In this document: one piece after another, positions 43,755 to 53,577 of the stretch | Position numbering within the stretch: the first letter of the stretch is position 1 | Layout: each line of letters starts with the position of its first letter | Source: Leptolyngbya sp. PCC 6406 | Lineage (GTDB): Bacteria > Cyanobacteriota > Cyanobacteriia > Phormidesmidales > Phormidesmidaceae | DNA: 64,000 nt | Assembly (NCBI RefSeq): GCF_000332095.2 | Contig: NZ_KI913949.1 | Span: 410,163-474,162 of the forward strand | Direction of reading: 5' to 3' | Notes under the pieces: model-generated | What the model was told of the DNA's origin: nothing | Database searches by the model: none | Seen by the model: the letters and a program-made list of their open reading frames with translations, nothing else | Position numbers and translations under genes: made by a program

Positions 43755-45344
43755 CTATTTTCGGTAGGTTACCGTTATTGTCATGGGTCGTTGCCGCTCT
43801 CCCTGCAACTGCACTCCGCGATCGTTGGCTTCTAGATGCCGCAGAATTCGATACACCGTCTCGATCTGATCCTGGGCTTGGGCCTGGGTCACCAGTTCCC
43901 CCAGGGACAGGGATCCCTGACTGGCCTGAAGGACAGACAGGATCTGGTTTTGTAGGGCCAGGATGGAGGCACCAGCCTTTTTCCCAGCTTCCACACCGGG
44001 CTGGTGGTAGGCGTTGATATTCACCAGGCAGGCATAGAGGCTGACAGCTCGCTCATAAAGGGCAATCAGGGCTCCAATTATGGGGGGTGTGACCGCTGGA
44101 ATGGTGACGGTAATAGAATCCCGTTGGTTGTCATACAGCGCTTGCCGAGTGCCCTGGAGCAGCCCCGAAAGGTAGTCGCCAGCGGTGACCCCCGGTTCCA
44201 TTTCCAGGGACGGGCCTTGTCGGTCTTGCAGCACTTCGATGAAGGTGACAAAGAAGTTATTGACTCCCTCCCGCAGTTGCTGCACGTAGGCGTGCTGATC
44301 TGTGGAGCCCTTGTTGCCGTAGACAGCGATGCCCTGGTGAACGACGTTGCCGTCTAGATCGGTCTCCTTGCCCAGGGACTCCATCACGAGTTGCTGGAGG
44401 TAGCGGCTAAACAGCAGCAGACTGTCCTTGTAGGGCAGTAACACCATGTCCTTTTCCCCTTTTCCCTTGCCCGTGTAATACCAACTCAGGGCCAAGAGCG
44501 CAGCGGGATTTTGCTTCAGGTTCGGAATACGGGTGGCCTCATCCATTTCCTTGGCCCCCGCCAGCATGGCCCGAATATTGATCCCCTCTAGGGCAGCAGG
44601 GAGCAGCCCCACAGCAGAGAGTTCTGAGGTGCGTCCCCCCACCCAGTCGCGCATGGGAAAGGTTTCCAGCCAACCCTCGGCCTGGGCACGTTGGGCTAAA
44701 TTGCTGTCTAGGCCGGTAACGGCCACCGTCTGGCGGGGAAAGTTGAGTCCCCGCTGCTGGAAGCGGTGCTTCACTTCCTCCATGCCATTGCGGGTTTCGG
44801 GGGTGCCGCCGGATTTAGAGATGACGAGGACTAGGGTTGTGGCAAGGCGATCACCCAAGCTATCTAGGACGTGATCAATCCCGGCTGGGTCGGTGTTGTC
44901 GATAAAGTGCAACCGCAGTAGGGGTTTAACCCCGCTCAGGGCTTGAGAGACGAACTGGGGGCCTAGGGCCGATCCGCCAATGCCAATAGATAGGACATCG
45001 GTGAAATGTTCCTGGCCGGGGGGATAGATATTACCGGTATGGATTTGTTTGGTGAAGGTTTCAATCTTGTCTAGGGTACTGAGGATGTCTTGTTTTAAGT
45101 CAGGGGTTGGGGCGAGGTCTGCATCCCGTAGCCAGTAGTGGCCCACCATGCGCCCTTCGTCTGGGTTTGCGATCGCACCCCCTTCTAAAGCCGCAATCGC
45201 TTCAAATGCCTGGGCAAATTTGGGCTGCATCTGAGCCACAAAGCCATCATCAAAGCGAACCCGACTGATATCCAGATAGAGCCCCAACCCTGGGTGGTAA
45301 TAGAGCCAGTCCTGGTAGCGCTGCCACAGTGCTGTGGAATCCAT
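43755..45344 (-). CDS. pgi: Glucose-6-phosphate isomerase
   Basis: A 529-aa enzyme interconverting glucose-6-P and fructose-6-P. Signatures are [17 protein letters not shown] near 118, [15 protein letters not shown] near 180, [18 protein letters not shown] near 238 and the catalytic [15 protein letters not shown] near 350. The length is typical for cyanobacterial Pgi. It is divergent from glpX with a 220-bp gap, and both act on fructose-6-P, so shared regulation is possible. Confidence 0.95.
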   Translation of the reverse strand: MDSTALWQRYQDWLYYHPGLGLYLDISRVRFDDGFVAQMQPKFAQAFEAIAALEGGAIANPDEGRMVGHYWLRDADLAPTPDLKQDILSTLDKIETFTKQIHTGNIYPPGQEHFTDVLSIGIGGSALGPQFVSQALSGVKPLLRLHFIDNTDPAGIDHVLDSLGDRLATTLVLVISKSGGTPETRNGMEEVKHRFQQRGLNFPRQTVAVTGLDSNLAQRAQAEGWLETFPMRDWVGGRTSELSAVGLLPAALEGINIRAMLAGAKEMDEATRIPNLKQNPAALLALSWYYTGKGKGEKDMVLLPYKDSLLLFSRYLQQLVMESLGKETDLDGNVVHQGIAVYGNKGSTDQHAYVQQLREGVNNFFVTFIEVLQDRQGPSLEMEPGVTAGDYLSGLLQGTRQALYDNQRDSITVTIPAVTPPIIGALIALYERAVSLYACLVNINAYHQPGVEAGKKAGASILALQNQILSVLQASQGSLSLGELVTQAQAQDQIETVYRILRHLEANDRGVQLQGERQRPMTITVTYRK

Positions 45345-45566
45345 CTAAAGCGGTCCTCTTAAATCGTAAAACGGCTGGGGGAATGCTCTCCGACATGCAG
45401 TTTAAGGGACAGACGCAGGCGATGGTGTTTTTGCGCAACTGGATTTTAGATTTCCCCACTCCCCCAGCCCAATACCTCAACCCGATCCCACCGTCTGATA
45501 GACTTAAATCTTGAGAGAAGACAGGTCAAAGCCACGAGAATTGGGCAGTTTTGGAGGATAGAGGCC

Positions 45567-46604
45567 GTGGAGAGCACCCTAGGATTAGAGATTATTGAAG
45601 TCGTTGAAAAAGCTGCGATCGCGTCTGCGCGCTGGATGGGTAAGGGCGACAAAAACACGGCGGATGAGGTCGCAGTGGAAGCCATGCGGGAACGCATGAA
45701 TCAAATCCACATGCGGGGCCGCATCGTCATTGGGGAAGGGGAGCGGGACGACGCCCCCATGCTCTACATCGGCGAAGAAGTGGGCATCTGTACGCAACCC
45801 GATGCCACATCCTACTGCAACCCTGATGAGTTGATGGAGATCGACATCGCCGTTGACCCCTGTGAAGGCACCAATCTCTGTGCCTACGGGCAGCCCGGTG
45901 CCATGGCGGTATTGGCGATTTCCGAAAAGGGGGGACTATTCCACGCTCCTGATTTCTATATGAAGAAGTTAGCTGCCCCTCCCTTGGCTAAAGGCAAGGT
46001 GGACATTCGTAAATCCGCCACCGAAAATCTGAAAATTTTGGGCGAGTGCCTAAACCGCGCCATTGATGAACTGGTAGTGGTGGTCATGAAGCGCGATCGC
46101 CACACCGAGTTAATCAAAGAAATTCGGGACGCTGGGGCGCGGGTACGCTTAATTTCTGATGGCGATGTGTCCGCTGCCATCTCCTGTGCCTTCTCTGGGA
46201 CCAATACCCACGCCCTAATGGGCATTGGGGCAGCACCGGAAGGGGTCATTTCCGCTGCCGCCATGCGTTGCCTAGGTGGTCACTTCCAGGGCCAGCTCAT
46301 CTACGACCCTGCCGTGGTCAAAACTGGGCTGATTGGGGAAAGTCGAGAGAGCAACATTGCCCGCCTAACGGAAATGGGCATCACCGATCCGGACAAGGTG
46401 TACGAAAGTGAGGAACTGGCCTCCGGTAACACGGTTCTCTTTGCCGCCTCGGGTATCACCCCCGGCACCCTAATGGAGGGCGTTCGATTCTTCCATGGGG
46501 GTGTCCGGACCCAGAGTCTGGTTATTTCTAGCCAATCCAAGACCGCCCGCTTTGTGGATGCCATCCACATGGTAGAAGAACCCAAATTGCTGCAACTGAG
46601 ATAG
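45567..46604 (+). CDS. glpX: Class II fructose-1,6-/sedoheptulose-1,7-bisphosphatase
   Basis: A 345-aa GlpX-type enzyme, the main cyanobacterial Calvin-cycle F/SBPase. Family motifs are [21 protein letters not shown] near 22-42, [22 protein letters not shown] near 52, [19 protein letters not shown] near 95-113, and [18 protein letters not shown] near 222. It starts with GTG at 45567, preceded by GGAGG at suitable distance. Confidence 0.96.
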   Translation: MESTLGLEIIEVVEKAAIASARWMGKGDKNTADEVAVEAMRERMNQIHMRGRIVIGEGERDDAPMLYIGEEVGICTQPDATSYCNPDELMEIDIAVDPCEGTNLCAYGQPGAMAVLAISEKGGLFHAPDFYMKKLAAPPLAKGKVDIRKSATENLKILGECLNRAIDELVVVVMKRDRHTELIKEIRDAGARVRLISDGDVSAAISCAFSGTNTHALMGIGAAPEGVISAAAMRCLGGHFQGQLIYDPAVVKTGLIGESRESNIARLTEMGITDPDKVYESEELASGNTVLFAASGITPGTLMEGVRFFHGGVRTQSLVISSQSKTARFVDAIHMVEEPKLLQLR

Positions 46605-46716
46605 TGGACACCCCTACCGAAGTGCACAGCTATCCACCCCTAGGAGATGCCTACTCAATCCAGGGCAATCGTCCTAAACAGGGACCACCCTGGAAATTGA
46701 GAAGGTCTACCTAGTA

Positions 46717-46849
46717 CCGCAGGGCGTAAATCAGCCCACTATTGTCGCACCAGCCCAACCTTTTCCGGTCCTCTCTCCCCTTGGGAGAGGGAGAGGGTGA
46801 GGGGCCGAGGGTGCCACGATGGAACGGCCAGGGTATTTCCGCCGCCCAG
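46717..46849 (-). mobile_element. MITE-B copy, internally deleted, flanked by TA
   Basis: 133 bp flanked by TA on both sides. The minus strand starts CTGGGCGGCGGAAATACCCT, closely matching the IS630 terminus CTGGGTGGCTGAAATGACCT, and the other end is CCGCAGGGCGTAAATC. The interior matches 57639-57830 with a deletion. It lies in the glpX-hemA gap. Confidence 0.7.
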
Positions 46850-46866
46850 TACTAGTCCGCCTACTG

Positions 46867-46923
46867 ATAGGGATGATGCGATGGTCTAAAGACCGGCCCA
46901 GAGGGCCATCGCGTCATCCCTAT
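46867..46923. repeat. HIP1-split double-hairpin repeat, copy f, with extended stem
   Basis: The 35-bp copy (46878-46912) reads GCGAT, GGTCT-AA-AGACC, GGCCC-AGA-GGGCC, ATCGC. It is enclosed by ATAGGGATGA and TCATCCCTAT, which extend the outer stem by 10 bp. TTTT follows at the right. The whole folds as a three-way junction and could end transcripts. Confidence 0.85.
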
Positions 46924-47095
46924 TTTGTGGGTATAGGTTAGGCTTGATGGACTTTTGTTGAGTTTCCTTGAGTCCCGCTAGCGTTGTTATTTAACTTCAG
47001 AAATGCTGGTGAGGGAACCGATCATCGTCAGATAGGTTCAGCTACCATCCCCTTTTCATTCGCTGGATAACAAAAAACCTTAGTTGGGAGGACAC

Positions 47096-48388
47096 ATGAA
47101 TATTGCTGTTGTGGGCTTGAGCCATAAAACTGCCCCGGTAGAAGTTCGCGAAAAACTCAGCATTCCCACGCCTCAAACCGGAGAAGCGATCGCCCAACTC
47201 ACCAGCTCCCCCCATATCGACGAAGTTGCCATTCTCAGCACCTGCAACCGTCTTGAAATCCTCATCGTCACCCAGGAAACTGAGCAGGGCGTACGGGCCG
47301 TCACCCAGTTTCTCTCCGACTACGGCAAAGTGCCCCTAGCAGCTCTCCGAGAACACCTATTTATCCTCCTGCACCAAGACGCCGTCATGCACTTGATGCG
47401 GGTCTCAGCGGGCCTCGACAGTTTGGTACTTGGGGAAGGGCAAATCCTCTCCCAGGTTAAGCACGCCCATAAACTGGGTCAACAACACAAGGGTGTCAGC
47501 CGCATCCTCAACCAGCTCTTGAAGCAGTCTATCTCCGCAGGCAAACGGGTCCGCACTGAAACCAGTATTGGCACTGGTGCGGTCTCTATTAGTTCCGCTG
47601 CTGCGGAGCTAGCCAAAATGAAAGTCCCCCACCTAGAGGGTTGTCGCATCAGTATTCTAGGGGCAGGGAAAATGGCGCGCCTGTTAGTGCAACACCTTCT
47701 GGCCAAGGATTCCTGCAAGATCACCATCCTCAACCGCACTCTCCAACGGGCAGATGAACTGGCGGCCCAGTTCAACGGAGCGGGCATCCAAACGGGCACC
47801 CTCGACACCATGGTAGAGACAGTGTGCAACTCCGATGTGGTTTTCACCTGCACCTCGGCAACGGAGCCTATTCTCGACCGAGCTACCCTAGAGCCGTTGC
47901 TAGGCGCAAAACAGTCCTTGATGCTGTTTGACATTGCTGTCCCCCGCAACGTCCACACCAATGTCAACGAACTGGAGGCAGTACAAGCCTTCAATGTGGA
48001 CGATCTCAAGGCGGTGGTGGCCCAAAACCAAGAGAGCCGTCGGCGTATGGCCATGGAGGCAGAGGCGCTACTGGAGGAAGAAGTGGAAGCCTTTATCGAC
48101 TGGTGGCGTTCCCTGGATACGGTTTTCACCATCAGTAGCCTGCGAAACAAGGTGGAGTCAATCCGTAAGCAGGAGCTAGAGAAGGCACTTTCTCGCATGG
48201 GCAATGAGTTTGCCGGGAAAAACCAAGAGGTCGTGGAAGCCCTTACCCGAGGCATCGTCAACAAGATTCTCCACGACCCCATGGTGCAACTGCGGGCACA
48301 GCGGGATATCGAAGCCCGACAGCAGGCCATGCACATTCTGCACACCCTCTTTGACCTGGATCCTCTGCCCAACAGCAAGTTCGGCTAA
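47096..48388 (+). CDS. hemA: Glutamyl-tRNA reductase
   Basis: A 430-aa enzyme reducing glutamyl-tRNA-Glu to glutamate-1-semialdehyde, the first step of the C5 pathway to heme, chlorophyll and bilins. Catalytic Cys50 is in [16 protein letters not shown]-binding [17 protein letters not shown] is near 182, and the C-terminal dimerisation helix [16 protein letters not shown] near 385. The ATG at 47096 has GGGAGG upstream; the frame opens 12 bp earlier. Confidence 0.96.
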   Translation: MNIAVVGLSHKTAPVEVREKLSIPTPQTGEAIAQLTSSPHIDEVAILSTCNRLEILIVTQETEQGVRAVTQFLSDYGKVPLAALREHLFILLHQDAVMHLMRVSAGLDSLVLGEGQILSQVKHAHKLGQQHKGVSRILNQLLKQSISAGKRVRTETSIGTGAVSISSAAAELAKMKVPHLEGCRISILGAGKMARLLVQHLLAKDSCKITILNRTLQRADELAAQFNGAGIQTGTLDTMVETVCNSDVVFTCTSATEPILDRATLEPLLGAKQSLMLFDIAVPRNVHTNVNELEAVQAFNVDDLKAVVAQNQESRRRMAMEAEALLEEEVEAFIDWWRSLDTVFTISSLRNKVESIRKQELEKALSRMGNEFAGKNQEVVEALTRGIVNKILHDPMVQLRAQRDIEARQQAMHILHTLFDLDPLPNSKFG

Positions 48389-48393
48389 GGAAC

Positions 48394-48487
48394 CTGGATC
48401 CTTTAATTTGCAATTCTTGTGGGTCAGGCATCTTGCCTGACCTTGGACAGCCGGGACGGCTATCCCACGTTATTTGATCTCTACCCC
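48394..48487 (-). repeat. Dispersed repeat E, copy 3 (inverted)
   Basis: The reverse complement of the copies at 39464 and 2337, with GGTCAGG/CCTGACC hairpin and GATAGCCGTCCCGGCTGTCC core on the minus strand. Like copy 2, it sits between converging genes (hemA and the CHAT gene). Confidence 0.8.
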
Positions 48488-48532
48488 TAATTGGACCTCC
48501 CCTACCATCGGGCTTCGCCTAAAAGGCGATAA

Positions 48533-51500
48533 CTACAACCCATTCCCAATCAGGATAAAGGGTGCCCAGTAATAGGGATGGGTCAGGTTATTGATAACAG
48601 TTGCCGGTAATCCCTGATGGCGGCTACTGACCACCTCAATCGAGCCCCTGGGATCCAGGCCACTGGTCGCGGTAAAATCCCCACTAATCAAGGCCACCTG
48701 GGCTTGGCGCAGGGCTTCCGCCTTACTCATACCCTGGTCGAGATACCCATAGAAGGCGTTCATCAAGACCTGAGTGCCGCCATCGTTGACCTGCCATAGG
48801 GACGCGATCGCAGCCCGCGCTCCCGCCGCCTGCATCAGATAGCCAAACCCCAAAATCTCTTCCCCACTGCCCAGGGCATCTCCCCCCAGCCCCGTCTCGC
48901 AGGCACTCAACACCACCAGTTCTACCCGGTTAAAGCGCCCCTGCCAGGTATCTCGAATCTCTTGCAGTGAGAGGCGATCGCCATTGCCAAACAAAATGAA
49001 GGAATCCCAAGGAGCACCGGGGACAAAGGCGGCATGGGTAGCCAGATGGACAATGGTATGGCTATCCATAGCCAGTTCCACCACGGAGCGGCTGAACTCG
49101 TCATTGTTGAACGTCGTGGTGCCAGGGAAAGCCGCCGCCAAGTTCTCTACCTCCACCCCGGCAAAGGGCAACCCCCCAAAGGAAAAAGAGCGCTGTCCCA
49201 CCTGAAACTCAAAGAAGCCCTGACTAAAGGCCGCTGCCAAGATCTGGGGCTGGCTGTTGGGAAGCAGTCCCAGGTTTTGCAAACTGGCGGCGGTGATGTG
49301 GTTGATGCGATACTGCTCCACCAGCCATTGTTCCCCATCGTGGAGCGCCGCTAGGGGGATGTAGCGCAGTGCTCCATCGGGGGCGTAGAGCAGGGTTTCG
49401 GCCCCAATGGCGGCTAGGTCGTCGGCCATGGGGGCAATCAGCCATTGATAAAGCTGTTGGGCAATGGGTCGGGGATCGCTGAAGGGATCATCCAAGGCTT
49501 GCCGAAACGCCAGAATCGCCTCGTTCAACTCTCCCTGGCTGACGGCAACGGGGTAGCGGGCTGGTTCGCTGAAGGGGGTGAGCAGCACCAATTCCAACCG
49601 ATCCGGCAGAATCACGGGATAGATCATCACCGCATTCTGATCTAGCGCTGCGAGGCTCTGTTGCAGATTCACAAAACTCTCCAGTTCCGCCAGCAAATCC
49701 TGGCTCTGGTTTCCTGGGGCCAGTTGGGCCACTAGGCTCTGAATCTCAGGGCTGGTAATAAATCCCCGAAAGTCCTGGATCTGCTGCTGCTGCTGCGTAT
49801 CCAACGCCGCCAGTTGCTGTCGCTGGGCTTCGGAAAGCTGCCCGAAGGGAATCGCCCGCAACTGCGCCAACTGGTAGCCAATGGCCACGGTGCGGTTACT
49901 AATCTCGGTCTCTGCCCCCCGTAGGTCAACGCCGCTCTGGGTCTGGGCATTGCTGCGCACGCCCCCCAGGTAATCGTCTAGTTCCTGCACTCGCAGCAAG
50001 TCCAAAACCCGCTGCGCCTCCAGCACCCGATTCTGCTGAAGCAGCAGGTCAGCCAGGGCACGGTAGTTGTTGGCGATAGTAGAAACGTAGGCTTGCTGTA
50101 AGCCAGGAGTAAGCGGGCGATTAGCAGCTCGAATCTCTTCCCAAATATTGATAGCATTCTTGTAGAAAACAATAGCCAACTTATGATCAAGCTGCCGCCG
50201 CAAAGCATCAGCAATTCCTGCCAGAGAAGCCGCCTCACCTTCCTTACTCAAATATGACCGATGTATTAGAAGAGCCTCCTGATTTAAGCGGATACTCTCC
50301 TCGAAATCCATTAACTCAAGCTTGAAAGAGGCTAAATCGTTATACATAAAAGCAATTTGATCTTCGAGTGTATGGGGAGCTTCTCGGAGAGAAGTGATCA
50401 AATCTTCAAGGGATTCAATCGCATCCTGATAATTTTCTAGGCAAGCATGGGTCTGAACAGTTCCGACCATGATTTCATGGGCTGGCTCCCACCAAGAATC
50501 CTGGACAAATCCACCACGCAAAGTATTTGCAGTCTCCAAAATCTCTAAGGCTTGGCTGCATTGATTTAAGTCAAGTAAAATTAGTCCTTGATAGCCAAGT
50601 GAGTAAGCTATTGAACGAATTTCAGTAGGGCAATCATTCCCCGGACAAGTCCCCTCAAATATTAAGAGAGCTTGATCAATAAGAGCTTGAGCAGTACTAT
50701 GGTCGCCCAACGCTCTATAAACCAGAGCCATGTGGTTGAACTGCATGGCCCTGAATTGGTCAATGTCATCATGTCTTACCAAGTCCAAACGATCAGACAC
50801 TTCTCTAGTGGAAGCAAGATCCAATGCTTCTCGATAAAAATCAAGAGCTGCATCGTAACGACCAAGATAATAGCTGGAAACACCCAATCTTTCTATAGTA
50901 AACAGCTTGGGGGTGCCATTTATATTGCTTTCTGCAAAATAAAAAATACGCAGTATTGCGACTGCTTTATTCCAGGATTCTAAAGTGTTAGTGCCTACGG
51001 CTTGCTGATACAGTGAATGATTTGCAAGAATTGATTCAAGAAAGTCGAATAATGTCTTTTTTAGATTGTCGTCATTTTGATTTTTAGAGATCTGAAAAAT
51101 TTCTTGACTCATCTCCAGCAGAAGATCGTAGTTTTCTGATGTGGAGCTAGCGCGCAAAGTCAATCGAAGCAGTGAGCTTATTTCCTCGTATCTCCTTTGA
51201 TTGAAAACTCTTTTGAGTGCATGAACATAGAAGTCGAATGCTCCTTGACAATCATATTGATTATAAAGCCGAGTTCCTATCCAGATAAAGATATCAGCTT
51301 CCAGGGCAGATAGATCTTCGTAAAATTCAATGTCGCCATTGCGATGTACATAGCTTTCATTTGCCTGAAATAATTCAGTCAAAATTTTGATGTATCTAAT
51401 TAAGTCTTGTTCGTGGAAGCTGGTTTCAACGGCAACCGAGGCATTACAACTACTACGAACTCGAACAACAGCAATGCCGGAACGAACTGAGGGAATGACA

Positions 51501-51895
51501 AAATCTTGAAAAATTTCAAGAGCACTGGTGTAGTATGAAATACTCGTGCTGTACTGTCCTTCGTTGCGATGGACTAATCCAATACCAACTTTAGCAACTG
51601 CTTGACCAATTTGACTGGACCGTGGAAAGTAAGCCTGAATTTCTGAATTTTGATAGGCATCTAGTGCCTGTTGCCAGGTCTGAAGTGCTTCAGAAAATTG
51701 ATTATCTTGATAATATTGAGTGCCAAGTTCTAGGAGGCGATCGCCCTCAGCGAGTCTATTAGTTGCCGCTTCGGTATCTGTTGCAATTTCCTCCGCCTGG
51801 GCTGGTGCTGGTAGCAGCAGAGCGATCGGGGTAGCCAGTGATAGACTCAACATCGGCAGCAGCGTAGTCCAAGACCGAAGCGATACAGAGACCAT
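48533..51895 (-). CDS. Exported TPR-CHAT protein
   Basis: A 1120-aa protein. A signal peptide ends near PAPAQA (about residue 34). Residues 45-620 are helical TPR-like repeats (LGTQYYQDNQFSEALQTWQQ; YLGRYDAALDFYREALDL; ALGDHSTAQALIDQAL). The C-terminal CHAT caspase-like protease domain covers about 780-1120. Its catalytic dyad appears intact: His954 in IVHLATHAAF and Cys999 in VLSACETGLGG. Base composition changes sharply near 50.1 kb, the TPR half being AT-rich and the CHAT half GC-rich. Substrate and role are unknown. Confidence 0.88.
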   Translation of the reverse strand: MVSVSLRSWTTLLPMLSLSLATPIALLLPAPAQAEEIATDTEAATNRLAEGDRLLELGTQYYQDNQFSEALQTWQQALDAYQNSEIQAYFPRSSQIGQAVAKVGIGLVHRNEGQYSTSISYYTSALEIFQDFVIPSVRSGIAVVRVRSSCNASVAVETSFHEQDLIRYIKILTELFQANESYVHRNGDIEFYEDLSALEADIFIWIGTRLYNQYDCQGAFDFYVHALKRVFNQRRYEEISSLLRLTLRASSTSENYDLLLEMSQEIFQISKNQNDDNLKKTLFDFLESILANHSLYQQAVGTNTLESWNKAVAILRIFYFAESNINGTPKLFTIERLGVSSYYLGRYDAALDFYREALDLASTREVSDRLDLVRHDDIDQFRAMQFNHMALVYRALGDHSTAQALIDQALLIFEGTCPGNDCPTEIRSIAYSLGYQGLILLDLNQCSQALEILETANTLRGGFVQDSWWEPAHEIMVGTVQTHACLENYQDAIESLEDLITSLREAPHTLEDQIAFMYNDLASFKLELMDFEESIRLNQEALLIHRSYLSKEGEAASLAGIADALRRQLDHKLAIVFYKNAINIWEEIRAANRPLTPGLQQAYVSTIANNYRALADLLLQQNRVLEAQRVLDLLRVQELDDYLGGVRSNAQTQSGVDLRGAETEISNRTVAIGYQLAQLRAIPFGQLSEAQRQQLAALDTQQQQQIQDFRGFITSPEIQSLVAQLAPGNQSQDLLAELESFVNLQQSLAALDQNAVMIYPVILPDRLELVLLTPFSEPARYPVAVSQGELNEAILAFRQALDDPFSDPRPIAQQLYQWLIAPMADDLAAIGAETLLYAPDGALRYIPLAALHDGEQWLVEQYRINHITAASLQNLGLLPNSQPQILAAAFSQGFFEFQVGQRSFSFGGLPFAGVEVENLAAAFPGTTTFNNDEFSRSVVELAMDSHTIVHLATHAAFVPGAPWDSFILFGNGDRLSLQEIRDTWQGRFNRVELVVLSACETGLGGDALGSGEEILGFGYLMQAAGARAAIASLWQVNDGGTQVLMNAFYGYLDQGMSKAEALRQAQVALISGDFTATSGLDPRGSIEVVSSRHQGLPATVINNLTHPYYWAPFILIGNGL

Positions 51896-52244
51896 GGCAC
51901 CAACCCTCCGCAGATAAAAGACACCTTATAGTGTCTCTATTTCTGGATGGATGCCACTTATTCAACGGACGATTTCTGCTGCAAATGCCGCAACAGGCGG
52001 GGAACCAGCTCTTTTTCTTCGTCCCGTCCCTAAAAAAACCGCAGGTCAGGCACCGGGTCGCTGTAAATCAATGCTACTTTTTGCGCTTCATGGATGGTGA
52101 CGTTATTGGTCTGACCATAGACCGTCCCTAGATTCACCACCCCGATTTTATTCGCCAACGGTTCTGTCATGGCTCTATTTCTGATCTACGGATATTGGGC
52201 GATCGCGATGAGTCGTTCACGCTCTTGCAGGCGATCGGGATGAT
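51896..52244. other. Gap with a decayed ORF start
   Basis: No intact gene. The minus strand at about 52065-52170 encodes a short frame containing NKIGVVNLGTVYGQTNN that stops after about 40 codons. A very similar peptide is encoded at about 52640-52710, on the other side of the next gene. Confidence 0.35.
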
Positions 52245-52598
52245 TTAACTGAAGTTGGCTAGAGCGTGGGTTTTGGCGAGACGCACCAAATGCTCCAGGG
52301 TGAGATATCGCTCTAGCTCGGCTTCTTCCTTGGCAAAAAGTGTTCCGCTTTTACTTTGGGCTAACAGATCGCTGACTCGTGCCTGAAACTCCGGGCTTGG
52401 ACGAATGGCTAGAATTTGCTCTGGGGTCGGCTGACTGGCAAGGAGGCTGATAATGTCCTGCGCATCCAGAAAATTGGATTGTCGTTGCTGAGATTGAAAC
52501 TCCTGCAAACCCAGCTCTAGCACCTGAGGCAGTTGGGCTTGAACCTGCTGAAGGTGTTGGGCAAGGTCATCAGAAATGGCGATCGTGATTTGTACCAT
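52245..52598 (-). CDS. Small hypothetical protein, antitoxin-like
   Basis: A 117-aa acidic, helical protein. It starts MVQITIAISDDLAQHLQQ, a pattern seen in N-termini of cyanobacterial antitoxin-like proteins, and continues with LELGLQEFQSQQRQ and SPEFQARVSDLLAQSKSG. The C-terminus ERYLTLEHLVRLAKTHA is common to several cyanobacterial families that precede toxin genes. No toxin gene is adjacent. Function is inferred from these patterns only. Confidence 0.55.
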   Translation of the reverse strand: MVQITIAISDDLAQHLQQVQAQLPQVLELGLQEFQSQQRQSNFLDAQDIISLLASQPTPEQILAIRPSPEFQARVSDLLAQSKSGTLFAKEEAELERYLTLEHLVRLAKTHALANFS

Positions 52599-53292
52599 AT
52601 CGTTCTGTGAGAAGCACGATGTTATTTAGAGACTAAAACGAGAAATTATTTGTCTGATTCACAGTCGTTCCCTGATTTACCACCCCAATTTTTTCCGCCA
52701 GCTTCGTTAAGTTAACGACTGCTCCGGGCTGCGCTTGCACAGCAGTAGTGTGTTGAGGCAACGTGAGCAGCTAAGGTGTACGCCGCTGTGGCAAAAGAGG
52801 CCATAAAGCTGGCAAAAATCACGGTACTAGCACGAATACTCCCTGCCCAATCCATAACTGAAATGTGGTGGCTTAAGGATAATGGCTCAATTGTATTAGG
52901 TTCTCTGGCTCCTAGTACTGGATGGCAGAAATAGGCGCATACTTCACTCTGTCCCTCGCTCCTAGCCTCTGGCTGGTAGCCGATCTGGGCGGCTCTACCG
53001 CCTGGAGGAGACAGAGCCCTGCTGGGAAGGTGCCCAGACAGAGCCGAGTGCAGCGTCAAGCGTAATTCACCAACGAAGGCAGGAAACAAACCTTAAACAG
53101 CCTCGCCAACAAACTGAACGCCTGACTATACTGAATCTTTCTGTCTAATCGCTCATACCGGGGAGTTAGGCTGACGCATTTCCAGATGGTGTTGTGATTC
53201 AACTTGCCCAGTGGATGACAGAGCCAAACCAGAAACCTTAGTCTAAGATTGTATAAACGGCAAGAACATAATGCCAATCAATAATTTCAATT
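52599..53292. other. Gap with remnants, no intact gene
   Basis: About 690 bp. It holds the second NKIGVVNQGT-like peptide remnant (minus strand, 52640-52710), a structured segment at 52712-52790, and CTGGATGGCAGAAATAGGC near 52917, which resembles an IS630/MITE-B end next to TA. A 125-codon minus-strand frame (52712-53089) and a 73-codon frame (53056-53277) show no recognisable family. Confidence 0.45.
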
Positions 53293-53529
53293 ATGAACTA
53301 CAGAAACTACATCACAATCGAACCAAATAAACGCAAGGGTAAACCTTGTGTACGTGGCTTGCGGATTACGGTTTATGAAGTGCTTGAGTACCTAGCTTTC
53401 GAGATGACCGAAGCGGAAATTCTCGATAATTTCCCCGATCTGACACGAGAAGATTTAAAGGCATCTATTGCTTATGCTACCGATCGTGAGCGTCGGTTTA
53501 TGACCGCTCCAGTAGCAGAGCTTATATAG
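53293..53529 (+). CDS. DUF433 family antitoxin, orphan
   Basis: A 78-aa DUF433 protein (VapB-like, winged-helix type): ITIEPNKRKGKPCVRGLRIT then YEVLEYLAFEMTEAEILDNFPDLTREDL and ASIAYATDRERR, colinear with the family over its full length. DUF433 antitoxins normally precede a DUF5615 PIN-like toxin; here a diguanylate cyclase gene follows 48 bp downstream instead. The toxin is missing. Confidence 0.87.
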   Translation: MNYRNYITIEPNKRKGKPCVRGLRITVYEVLEYLAFEMTEAEILDNFPDLTREDLKASIAYATDRERRFMTAPVAELI

Positions 53530-53577
53530 GACGGGTGATGGGCACCATTAGCTTGCTCTATACAAAGAGAGAGATTT

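Noticed and set aside
47479-48378. 299-codon ORF antisense to hemA
   Set aside because: Low-complexity Ser/Arg-rich translation, a typical shadow of hemA codon use.
52712-52790. Possible second attC site
   Set aside because: Paired GAGCAG/CTGCTC arms exist, but no GTTRRRY/RYYYAAC core pair with correct spacing was found.
52712-53089. 125-codon minus-strand ORF
   Set aside because: No family resemblance, crosses an IS-end-like sequence and a structured segment, and has odd composition.
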